This document shows, piece by piece, positions 40,073-47,731 of a stretch of DNA of 64,000 nucleotides. Under the pieces are notes generated by a model that had not been told where the DNA came from, made no database searches, and was given only the letters and a program-made list of their open reading frames with translations. Position 1 is the first letter of the stretch. Every line of letters starts with the position of its first letter. Location of the stretch: the NCBI GenBank assembly GCA_050180485.1, contig JBFXED010000013.1, positions 1 to 64,000 of the forward strand, in the 5' to 3' direction. Origin of the DNA: CADEGL01 sp050180485 (GTDB taxonomy: Bacteria; Pseudomonadota; Alphaproteobacteria; CADEGL01). A program made the position numbers and the translations under genes.

Positions 40073-42562
40073 CTAAGGTTGCGGCGTATGGGGGCTACTC
40101 CCGCCACGCATCGTCCGCCTCAAGGCCAGGGCAAAGCAACCGGCAAGTAGCCCGCCGCATACCGCCGCCGCCCAAGCGGCCATGGGGAGCGGAGCCATAT
40201 GGACGAATTTGGCGACCGGCGGCAATTCGATCAAAACAATCGCACTGATACCGCTGCCGACAACCAAGATTTTAGCCGTCCAGGTCTTGGCGCCGCTCAG
40301 CACCGCCGTAACCGCCATGTTGGCGCCGATCAACAGGGCCAGCGCAAACGCCCTCGCCTGCTCGACGCTGTATTCCGCGAAGAGGGCGTATTCGAAGGCG
40401 GCCGAAATGACGGCCGCGATCGTCAGGCCGGACACGACGATCACGCCCCACGATTGTGCGCTGAAGAACCGCACATCGCGCACGCGCCGCGCCATGGCGA
40501 GGCGGGTCGATTTCGGCAGATTCTGGAATACGAGAAGCGCCGTCGGGTGGATGATCAACTCGATCCAAACGATATGGACCGGCAGATAAAGCAGCGGGTT
40601 GTCTATGAGCGGAACGGCCGCGGCGCTCAGCACCAATGAGATGTGCATCATCAGCAAGTAGGCGAAAGACAGTTGCAGGTTCGCGAACAGCTGCCGCCCC
40701 TCGGCGATAGCCTGAACGATCGTTCGGAAGTTATCGTCCAGCAGAACGATCGACGCTGTCTCGCGCGCACTTTGCGTTCCCCGGCCTCCCATCGCAATTC
40801 CGATATCCGCGATCTGCAACGCCGGCACGTCATTCACCCCGTCGCCGGTGACCGCGACGATCTCGCCCGCCTTCTGAAGCGCCCGCACGGCACGCAGCTT
40901 CTGCGCGGGCGTGGCGCGCGCGATCACATCGACGCCCTTAAGCGTATCGGGCGCATCGTTCGCATCCGCGTCCCAGCTATCGGCCGAAATCACCCGGGGC
41001 CGGCCACCGCGAAACCCGATCTCACGCGCGATGGCTTCGGCCGTGGAGGGGTGATCGCCGGTGATCATCACCACGCGCATGCCGGCGCTCACGCATTGCG
41101 CCATGGCATCCTGGACACCCTCGCGAATCGGATCTTCGAACGCGATGAACCCTCGCAAGGCATATCCGGCGCCGGGCTCGGCATCGCCCGGCGATACGCT
41201 TTCAAGAGGGCGCACCGCGCACGCGATGATCTTGTGACCTTGGGACGCATAGGCCGCGACGTGTGCGAGCCAATCGCGCCGCGCTTCGCCAAGCCCGTCG
41301 CACAGGCCAAACACGGTTTCAGGCGCTCCCTTGGCGACCGCCCAATATGAGCCATCCTCGATCTGCACCAAGGCGACTTCTCGACGGCGCCCTTCCGTGA
41401 AGGGAAAGCTGGCGATTCGCCGTGCCGAGGCGGCTTGCGGCGCCGCTTCGAGCAATGCTTCGTCGAGGGGATCGCCGCTGTCCGCGCGTGCCGCCAACGC
41501 GGTCCAATATACGAGCTGTTCCGAAGACACGCCCGGGGCCGGGACGGGATGGCGCAGCACCAACCGGCCTTCCGTCAATGTTCCCGTCTTGTCGGAGCAT
41601 ATGCAGGTGACGCGGCCGATGTTCTCGACGGCGACGGCGCGCCGGACAAGGGCCTGACGCCGCGCCAAGCGGTAAACGCCAACCCCGAGGAAGAACATGA
41701 ATACGACCGGAAATTCCTCCGGCAGGGCCGCGACGGCAAGGGTCACCGCGCTCAACACCGCATCCAGAAAGCCATGCCCTTGCATCAATCGGATCGCGGC
41801 CAAAGCCGCGCACATCGCGAGGGCTGCGATCAGCGCGACCGTCACCAGCCGGCCGAGCGCTTTCTGCAATGGCGTTTGGGCATGAACGCCGGCGGTTGCC
41901 GAGCGGACGATCTCGCCGTAGAGCGTTTCGCCGCCCGTATAAGCGACGCGCATGCGGGCCGTGCCGGTCAGCAGCCGGGTCCCCGCGAATGCCCAATGCG
42001 AAGCATCCAAAAGCTGACGAGAGCCACCCGCCGCCTGCAAGGGCTGCTTGCGGACCGGGTAGGCCTCTCCAGTTAAAGAAGACTCGTCGGCCTGCAAAAC
42101 CTGGCCGGAAACCACCACGCCATCGGCCGGGAACGATTCTCCGGCCGTAACCTCCACCAGATCGCCCGGTACGACATCGCGCGCCGGAATGGCAAATGCC
42201 TTGCCGGCGCGCACGACCTTGGCCTCCGTCGCCAATCGGCTGACCAGACCTTGCGTCGATGCTTGCGTGCGCCGATGGAGGTAAACATCCATTCCCGCGA
42301 GCGGAACGAGGGCGGCCGCCAGGATCGCCGCCTCGGTATAGTCGCCCAGGATCGCGAACAGCACGGCTATGCCCGCCAGAAACCAGATCATGGGATCGCG
42401 CGCCGTGTCGCGGACCAAGTCGGTCCAGGTCGAGGATGACGCGATGACGATGTCGTTGGGGCCGAAGCGGGCAAGACGCGCGGCGGCGTCTTCGGGCGCA
42501 AGGCCGCTTTCCGCGTGGTATAAGCCTTCGAGGCGACCCGGAGAGATTGCGCGCGCAGTCAC
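40073..42562 (-). CDS. Cation-transporting P-type ATPase (Ca2+/P2-like)
   Basis: An 829-residue pump. The actuator T-G-E is at 164-166, the phosphorylation site D324-K-T-G-T is intact, and the hinge T-G-D-G-V-N-D is present. The ion motif in the fourth helix region is P-E-E-F-P (291-295), similar to the P-E-G-L-P of calcium pumps but with Glu in place of Gly. The spans at about 57-78, 84-95, 245-300 and six C-terminal segments fit the P2 layout, although the transported ion is not certain. It is the first gene on the minus strand after a divergent promoter region shared with the cytochrome gene. Confidence 0.88.
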   Translation of the reverse strand: MTARAISPGRLEGLYHAESGLAPEDAAARLARFGPNDIVIASSSTWTDLVRDTARDPMIWFLAGIAVLFAILGDYTEAAILAAALVPLAGMDVYLHRRTQASTQGLVSRLATEAKVVRAGKAFAIPARDVVPGDLVEVTAGESFPADGVVVSGQVLQADESSLTGEAYPVRKQPLQAAGGSRQLLDASHWAFAGTRLLTGTARMRVAYTGGETLYGEIVRSATAGVHAQTPLQKALGRLVTVALIAALAMCAALAAIRLMQGHGFLDAVLSAVTLAVAALPEEFPVVFMFFLGVGVYRLARRQALVRRAVAVENIGRVTCICSDKTGTLTEGRLVLRHPVPAPGVSSEQLVYWTALAARADSGDPLDEALLEAAPQAASARRIASFPFTEGRRREVALVQIEDGSYWAVAKGAPETVFGLCDGLGEARRDWLAHVAAYASQGHKIIACAVRPLESVSPGDAEPGAGYALRGFIAFEDPIREGVQDAMAQCVSAGMRVVMITGDHPSTAEAIAREIGFRGGRPRVISADSWDADANDAPDTLKGVDVIARATPAQKLRAVRALQKAGEIVAVTGDGVNDVPALQIADIGIAMGGRGTQSARETASIVLLDDNFRTIVQAIAEGRQLFANLQLSFAYLLMMHISLVLSAAAVPLIDNPLLYLPVHIVWIELIIHPTALLVFQNLPKSTRLAMARRVRDVRFFSAQSWGVIVVSGLTIAAVISAAFEYALFAEYSVEQARAFALALLIGANMAVTAVLSGAKTWTAKILVVGSGISAIVLIELPPVAKFVHMAPLPMAAWAAAVCGGLLAGCFALALRRTMRGGSSPHTPQP

Positions 42563-42621
42563 GCTGGACCGTCCCCGCTCAAGGTTACGCGTATTTGATT
42601 TACACGTGATGGAATCGGCTT

Positions 42622-43182
42622 ATGTCCCTCATGCACCGGATCAGAGTCTATCACACCGTTTTGGTTGTCTCGGTGGTGTTGGCCTACCTGACGGGCGATT
42701 GGGGCCTGATCCACGCCTGGCTCGGCTATGCGGTCGCGGCGATCATCGTCTTACGCGTTCTCACCGGCTTCCTGGGCGTGCCGCAATTGGGGCTGATGCG
42801 TTTCTATCCGCAGTTCGAGGGGCTCAAGCTGGGCAATGCGGCCACCCACCCCGCGATCAGCCGGACACTCTTGGCCGGCATCGCCGCCTGCCTGATCGGT
42901 GCGACCGTCACGGGCATCGCCATGGACCGCGGTCATGCGATCGGGATTGCCGACGGCGCCGTGGTCACCACGGCGCTGGCTGATGACGATGGATCGCGGA
43001 ACCGCGAGCGGGCGCGAGACCGCGAGCATCGGGAAGATGGCGGCCTCCTGGGCGAAGCCCACGAAGTGCTGGCCAACTGGCTCATGGTGATCGTGGCCTT
43101 GCACGTTTCTTATCTGCTGCTGTTCAAGCGCCCCCTAGCCCTGTTCATGATCTTCGCCGACGCCCGGAGCCGCCGGCGCTAG
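42622..43182 (+). CDS. Cytochrome b561-domain membrane protein
   Basis: A 186-residue protein with four helices and heme-ligand candidates in R-V-Y-H-T-V, L-I-H-A-W-L-G-Y, H-E-V-L-A-N-W and A-L-H-V-S-Y. The loop between helices 3 and 4 carries an unusual charged insert (residues about 122-140, rich in Asp, Arg and Glu). It is divergent from the P-type ATPase gene with a 59-bp gap. It may be an electron carrier linked to ion-pump expression, but that link is only by location. Confidence 0.82.
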   Translation: MSLMHRIRVYHTVLVVSVVLAYLTGDWGLIHAWLGYAVAAIIVLRVLTGFLGVPQLGLMRFYPQFEGLKLGNAATHPAISRTLLAGIAACLIGATVTGIAMDRGHAIGIADGAVVTTALADDDGSRNRERARDREHREDGGLLGEAHEVLANWLMVIVALHVSYLLLFKRPLALFMIFADARSRRR

Positions 43183-43263
43183 ACGCAGTCCGAACCGCCG
43201 GTTGACGGACGGGCTTCGAGGCCCGATATCTCGGGAGCGCCCGACCCAAGGACACACTTATAT

Positions 43264-43944
43264 ATGAGCGAAGACCAGGCCATGCCGCTTCAGGCGGTCG
43301 TCATTCCCGTGACACCGTTGCAGCAGAACTGCTCCCTCTTCTGGTGCACCGAGACCATGAAGGGCGCCTTCGTCGATCCGGGTGGGGAGATGGACAAGCT
43401 CCTGGCCGCGGCCAAGGACGAGAACGTCACGATCGAGCGCATCCTGGTGACGCACGGCCATTCCGACCATGCCGGCAACGTGGCCGCCATCGCGCGTGAT
43501 TTGGGCGTGCCGGTCGAAGGGCCGCACGAGGACGATCTGTTCTGGATCGAGCGCATCCCGGACTCCGGCAAGCGCTACGGCATCGACCGCGCGGAGTCAT
43601 TCATTCCCGACCGCTGGCTGAAGAACGGCGACACGGTGACGGTCGGCGCGCTGACGCTCGACGTTTATCATTGCCCCGGCCACACGCCGGGCCATGTCGT
43701 GTTCCACCATCCGGAATCGAAGCTGGCCTTCGTGGGCGACGTGCTGTTCCAAGGCTCCATCGGCCGCTGCGACCTGCCGCGCGGCAACCAACGCGATCTC
43801 TTGGTCTCGATCCGCGACCGGCTGTGGCCCTTGGGTTCCGACGTCACCTTCGTGCCCGGCCACGGGCCGCTTTCCACCTTCGGCCACGAGCGGCGCAGCA
43901 ACCCGTTCGTCGCCGACCAAGTGCTGGCGCGCATGGCGCTGTGA
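43264..43944 (+). CDS. MBL-fold metallohydrolase (glyoxalase II-like)
   Basis: A 226-residue metallo-beta-lactamase fold protein. The zinc motif T-H-G-H-S-D-H-A-G-N (about 59-68) is intact, with further ligands in C-P-G-H-T-P-G-H and F-V-G-D-V-L-F, and the last in V-P-G-H-G-P-L-S-T. This is the usual order of the glyoxalase II/YcbL-like group, which hydrolyses thioesters. Substrate unknown. The ChaB gene follows 20 bp later on the same strand. Confidence 0.88.
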   Translation: MSEDQAMPLQAVVIPVTPLQQNCSLFWCTETMKGAFVDPGGEMDKLLAAAKDENVTIERILVTHGHSDHAGNVAAIARDLGVPVEGPHEDDLFWIERIPDSGKRYGIDRAESFIPDRWLKNGDTVTVGALTLDVYHCPGHTPGHVVFHHPESKLAFVGDVLFQGSIGRCDLPRGNQRDLLVSIRDRLWPLGSDVTFVPGHGPLSTFGHERRSNPFVADQVLARMAL

Positions 43945-43964
43945 CCTGAACCTTGGGGGCATCC

Positions 43965-44168
43965 ATGCCCTACGAGAGCAACGACGACCTGCCGCCCTCG
44001 GTGCGCAACCATCTGCCGCCGCACGCCCAGGACATCTACCGCGAGGCGTTCAACCACGCCTGGGTACAATACGCGGGCCCACGCGTGGAGGAAATCGCCC
44101 ACCGCGTGGCCTGGGCGGCGGTGAAGAAGAAATACCGCAAGAGCGGCGACCGCTGGGTGCCGATCTAG
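43965..44168 (+). CDS. ChaB family protein
   Basis: A 67-residue protein with the ChaB pattern: MPYESNDDLPPSVRNHLPPHAQDIYREAFNHAW broken by the characteristic L-P-x-x-V-x-x-x-L-P-x-x-A-Q-x-I-Y-x-x-A-F-N motif, then A-W-A-A-V-K-K-K-Y. ChaB was first linked to cation transport, but its function is not settled. The ATG at 43965 follows GGGGGC. It directly follows the MBL gene. Confidence 0.85.
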   Translation: MPYESNDDLPPSVRNHLPPHAQDIYREAFNHAWVQYAGPRVEEIAHRVAWAAVKKKYRKSGDRWVPI

Positions 44169-44174
44169 GCCGGG

Positions 44175-45257
44175 CTATTTCACGTCGTGGAGCGGCGTGC
44201 GCAGGATGGGCCGCGTCTGCAAGCCCCCGCTGCTGGGGGTGGATCCTAGCGCGGCGGTCAACGGACACGCCGCCTTCGAAAAGCGCCGCGCCTTTTCCAC
44301 GGCCGGCAAAAACTCGCTCTCGATCTCCGCAACGTGACCGTCATATTCGTCGCTTGTCAGCCAGCGTTTTCCATCCCATTCCGCCCAATCCGGGCCTCTC
44401 TGGCGGCCTTCGGCGATCACGTGTTTGATTTCATCGGCCGCCGCGGCAGCCTTGCCGATCTGAGCCGCGTTCCAGGCCCACCCCAGCCGCGCCGCGAAAA
44501 ACGCGCCGGGTTCCCGGTCAACCTTCTCGTAGATGGAACGCCACCCATCCATGCGCGTTCGGAAGTAATCCCGTGCTTCGCGACACGCGGGAACATACCG
44601 ACCTTCCCGCCAAACCAGGAACGTCCTTGGCGTGATGTAGCAATCGCCGCATGGCCCGTAGACGATCAGATTTTTGAAATTGGCGGCCACCAAAAACAGG
44701 CGCTCGCCGCCACCGGGCATCAACCCGACATTCGTGACGTCGCCATAGCGTCGCGGCGTGATATCCGCCGGCTTGTCGCCCAGCCGGATGATGCGGATGC
44801 CGTCCTCCGCGACGAAACTTCCTCCGGCCGCGAGGTAAAGGAAAAGCGTCGGGACCCCGTCGCCGAACACGTCATGGCCGGTCGGCACCAGAATACGGAT
44901 TCCCCCGACGGAAAACCCAGATAGGAACTTTGCGGCAGGGTCGGTGCCTTCGCGCTTCTCGATGCGATGAATTTCGAGAAACTTCTCGGATGATTCGTCC
45001 GCCCGCCATCTCGTAACCAGATACGTCGGTCCATGGGCGTCGCGAAACAGAAGATATTCGTTCAATGCCCGTGGGTATCGCGGCGCTTGAAGCTTTTTCA
45101 GCATGCGCGGCAGCCATTCCGGCTCTTCTCCAGCCGGGTAGACCATCGGGCCAGGCGCCTTTTCGTAATCCCGGTTGCGGTAGGGATTATCGTCCTTGGC
45201 GGCGGCCGCCGCTGTCACCGCAAACAGTGACACAAAGATCAGAAGCAACGCCCTCAT
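44175..45257 (-). CDS. Exported protein of unknown function, 360 residues
   Basis: A protein with a signal peptide (MRALLLIFVSLFAVTAAAAA). A mature region contains beta-rich stretches (R-I-L-V-P-T-G-H-D-V-F-G-D-G-V-P-T-L-F-L-Y-L) and a C-P pair (G-P-C-G-D-C-Y-I-T) resembling a metal or disulfide motif. The C-terminal part is helical. No family is recognised. It lies between ChaB and the phage GH108 gene and is convergent with ChaB (6 bp gap). Confidence 0.7.
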   Translation of the reverse strand: MRALLLIFVSLFAVTAAAAAKDDNPYRNRDYEKAPGPMVYPAGEEPEWLPRMLKKLQAPRYPRALNEYLLFRDAHGPTYLVTRWRADESSEKFLEIHRIEKREGTDPAAKFLSGFSVGGIRILVPTGHDVFGDGVPTLFLYLAAGGSFVAEDGIRIIRLGDKPADITPRRYGDVTNVGLMPGGGERLFLVAANFKNLIVYGPCGDCYITPRTFLVWREGRYVPACREARDYFRTRMDGWRSIYEKVDREPGAFFAARLGWAWNAAQIGKAAAAADEIKHVIAEGRQRGPDWAEWDGKRWLTSDEYDGHVAEIESEFLPAVEKARRFSKAACPLTAALGSTPSSGGLQTRPILRTPLHDVK

Positions 45258-45309
45258 GAAACTCCCCGGTCAACGTGCTTCAATCAGCTCTGAACGGTTC
45301 AAGTCTGGA

Positions 45310-46533
45310 TCAGCTATCAGGACGCGGCAATCGGAACGAATTAGCTCTATTGAACCAACCCGGCTCGAATTTCTTCTTTTCCGGGTGTTCCCTCACGATA
45401 TTGCGATAAAGCGCGATTCGTTCATTGACGATTGCGTCATTAATCATTCGACGTTGTTCGGCGCTCAACCCATTGATCGCTGCGCGTGTCGCAGGACCGA
45501 GCACGCCATCCTCCTCCACCATTGCTCCTCCACGGAGCAGTCCGCTTTGATTGAGCGTCCGCTGCCACGTCCGGATTGCGAGAGAAGGAGAATGGTTCAC
45601 GATCATGTCGAAAATATGCTGCCGTAAAGCGAGATCTTCGATTCGGTCCACGCGATATTGACGGATCATCTCGTCCAGGACGATACGCGCGTCGGTGTTG
45701 GATAGGTCCTTGACCTCCTTTTTCATAATCGGATTGCCAGGCTCGGCGCGGCTCTTGTAGTCCTTCAACGCTTCGTCGGTGACGCCATAGTGGGTGAGCT
45801 TATCCTCGGGATGATTGGCAACTCCGCCTTCATGTGGGCTCAATCGGTCCAGCATCCGCCCACGTTCGGTATCGCTTAGCGGGCTTTCAGCCGGCGACGG
45901 CGCGGGCTTCTGCCTGGTCGCGGGCTTTGTTGGTATCCGCCCGGAGACTTGTATTTCACCTGTAGCGCCCTCCGCGGCCTCAGGCGTCGGTTCGATCCGC
46001 GCCAGAAAACCGCGGAACGCCGCGTCGGCATCGGGCACCAGGCCGAAGCCTTGGGCGCGATGCGCTTCGAGCGCGGCCTGGCGCAGGATCGCGGCGCGGC
46101 CCTCTTCGTCCGCGCCGCTGGCCAACGCGGCGAGGGAATCCCAGCGGTCTTCCAGCGTGCGCGCCCAATGTTCGGCCTCGCGACCGGCGTTCGCGGACTG
46201 GAAACGCTGGACGGCGTGGTCCGCCAGCGCGCCGAAATCGCGGCGGAATATGCTCCGCCCCACGTCGTCGCCCTCGAACGCACCTTCATGCTCCCGGCCG
46301 ACCGCGTCGAGCACCGCGCGATAGCGCTCGGGTGCGGTCGCGAAATCCGTGTCCGACGCGAAATCGCCATCGAGCCCGGCCAACGCGCGCGAGGCCGCCG
46401 CCGAGGCCGAGAGGACACGGCCGTACCGGCGCACGGCCTCCCGCTCGGCCGCCGCCTGGTCAGGCGGATCGGCGGGTGCATCCGTGGCGGCGCGGTCGAC
46501 CAGCCAGTCGGGGATGGAAAAGCCGGACGCCAT
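45310..46533 (-). CDS. Phage GH108 muralytic protein with C-terminal peptidoglycan-binding domain
   Basis: A 407-residue protein. The N-terminal 200 residues are acidic and helical, unlike host enzymes, and probably target the virion. The GH108 catalytic region begins at S-P-H-E-G-G (Glu235 acting as acid) and continues H-Y-G-V-T-D-E-A-L. The end contains a PG_binding_3-like domain (about 315-375) with I-V-N-H-S...W-Q-R-T-L-N...D-G-V-L-G-P-A-T-R-A-A-I. Such proteins open peptidoglycan during DNA delivery. It is 6 bp downstream of the scaffold gene. The presence of this enzyme in addition to the lysozyme at 9.9 kb gives two muralytic activities. Confidence 0.8.
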   Translation of the reverse strand: MASGFSIPDWLVDRAATDAPADPPDQAAAEREAVRRYGRVLSASAAASRALAGLDGDFASDTDFATAPERYRAVLDAVGREHEGAFEGDDVGRSIFRRDFGALADHAVQRFQSANAGREAEHWARTLEDRWDSLAALASGADEEGRAAILRQAALEAHRAQGFGLVPDADAAFRGFLARIEPTPEAAEGATGEIQVSGRIPTKPATRQKPAPSPAESPLSDTERGRMLDRLSPHEGGVANHPEDKLTHYGVTDEALKDYKSRAEPGNPIMKKEVKDLSNTDARIVLDEMIRQYRVDRIEDLALRQHIFDMIVNHSPSLAIRTWQRTLNQSGLLRGGAMVEEDGVLGPATRAAINGLSAEQRRMINDAIVNERIALYRNIVREHPEKKKFEPGWFNRANSFRLPRPDS

Positions 46534-46539
46534 ACCCGC

Positions 46540-47391
46540 TTACTCCGGATAAGCCAGGCGATAGAGCCGGTCGCGCTTGGCCACCATCACCGCGTATTCG
46601 GGGTGCGAGCGGTCGGTCAGCGCGCGCATGGTCGCGGGCTCGCCATGCATGCGCGCGATCTCGGCGCGCGCCTCCTCGGGCGTCGCGGCGAGATGCGCGC
46701 CGTCCTTCGCACCCGCCATGGGATGTTCAGCCAGCGATTCGCCGAGCCGCGCGAAGGCCCGCACCAGCGCGGGATGGTCGCCGAGGAAGCCGCCATCGGC
46801 CAGGCGCAACTGCCGCGCCTCCTCGATGCCGTCGCCGAAGGCCAGACGGAAGGCGCGGTTGGCGAGATCGCTTTTCGCGTCGAACGCGGCGCCCCAGTCG
46901 CGGCGCAGCGCGGCCCGCGCTTCTTCCACCCTTCGCGCGCCTTGGGCGGACGCCTCGCTCCATGCGCCGCCCTGCATCGCGGCGTATTTCGACAGAAGAT
47001 GCCGCGCCTGCCGGTTGCTGAGCCCCGCCGCATGCATCTCGCGCAGCATGGCGCGCTCGCCCTCCGCGTTCCACGGCATGCCTTCGGGCCGCGTAACGCC
47101 GGCCACATCGTATTGCTCGGGCGCGGCCGGGCGGCCGAGCCGCGCATAGAGCGCGTCCCAATCCGCCTGTCCCGCATCCTTGCCGGGCAGCGCCACCTTG
47201 TCCGCGCCGAACGCACGCTCGAGATGCGCGTAGCTGCGCAGCGCGTCCTCGGGCCCACGCCAACCCTTGTGGGCGGCCAGCGCCTTCAGCTCGGGCGCGA
47301 GCGTTCCCGTCCAGTCATCGGATCGGGGGGCGGCTGCGCTTTCCGCGGCGGGCGCGGAGGTTTCAACAGCGGCTTCGGCGCTCTCACTCAT
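46540..47391 (-). CDS. Putative phage scaffolding protein
   Basis: A 283-residue protein with an acidic, Ala-rich N-terminus (MSESAEAAVETSAPAAESAA), a central helical region, and a basic C-terminal stretch (M-V-A-K-R-D-R-L-Y-R-L-A-Y-P-E) as in capsid-binding ends of scaffolds. It also contains a W-x-G-P-E-D-A-L-R-S-Y-A-H-L-E-R motif that is conserved in phage scaffold-like proteins upstream of capsid genes. It overlaps the Bbp19-like gene by 8 bp and precedes the GH108 gene by 6 bp. The capsid gene it should serve is 23 kb away. Confidence 0.72.
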   Translation of the reverse strand: MSESAEAAVETSAPAAESAAAPRSDDWTGTLAPELKALAAHKGWRGPEDALRSYAHLERAFGADKVALPGKDAGQADWDALYARLGRPAAPEQYDVAGVTRPEGMPWNAEGERAMLREMHAAGLSNRQARHLLSKYAAMQGGAWSEASAQGARRVEEARAALRRDWGAAFDAKSDLANRAFRLAFGDGIEEARQLRLADGGFLGDHPALVRAFARLGESLAEHPMAGAKDGAHLAATPEEARAEIARMHGEPATMRALTDRSHPEYAVMVAKRDRLYRLAYPE

Positions 47392-47656
47392 CCTCGGTGC
47401 TCCGTGTCAGTTTCTCCAGCGCGTCGGGATCGAGCGCCAGGCAGCGGGCGATGTGCAGGAACACGTTGCGCTGCCCCACGTTGACGTGCGTGCGCTCGGG
47501 GCTGGCACCCTCCAGCGCCGCGTCCATCAGGCAGAAGCGGCGCAGGTCGGCCAAGACGCGCCGTCCCGCCGGGGCGGCCTCGAAGACGGCTTTGTAGTCC
47601 GCGCGACGGCGCCGGAAGCGCCACAGCCGGTCGGCTGGGTCCATGGGATTCCTCAT
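47384..47656 (-). CDS. Bbp19-like phage protein
   Basis: A 90-residue protein. The pattern A-D-Y-K-A-V-F-E...G-R-R-V-L-A-D-L-R-R-F-C, followed by G-Q-R-N-V-F-L-H-I-A-R-C-L, is characteristic of a short family first noted in Bordetella phage BPP-1 (Bbp19), lying between portal and scaffold genes. The start may be the ATG at 47656 or the one at 47644. Function is unknown. It overlaps the scaffold gene by 8 bp, and it is cut off from the portal gene by 5.4 kb of non-phage genes. Confidence 0.78.
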   Translation of the reverse strand: MRNPMDPADRLWRFRRRRADYKAVFEAAPAGRRVLADLRRFCLMDAALEGASPERTHVNVGQRNVFLHIARCLALDPDALEKLTRSTEDE

Positions 47657-47731
47657 GATTTATGGGTTTATGGGCGTTTCCTGGACGGGCGATCCCGGCT
47701 AGGCTTCCGCCCCTTTCCAGGAGTGACACGG

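Noticed and set aside
42590..42615. TTGAT-type half-site that could be an FNR/FixK box between the ATPase and cytochrome genes
   Set aside because: Only one half matches; the second half departs from ATCAA, so it is not supportable.
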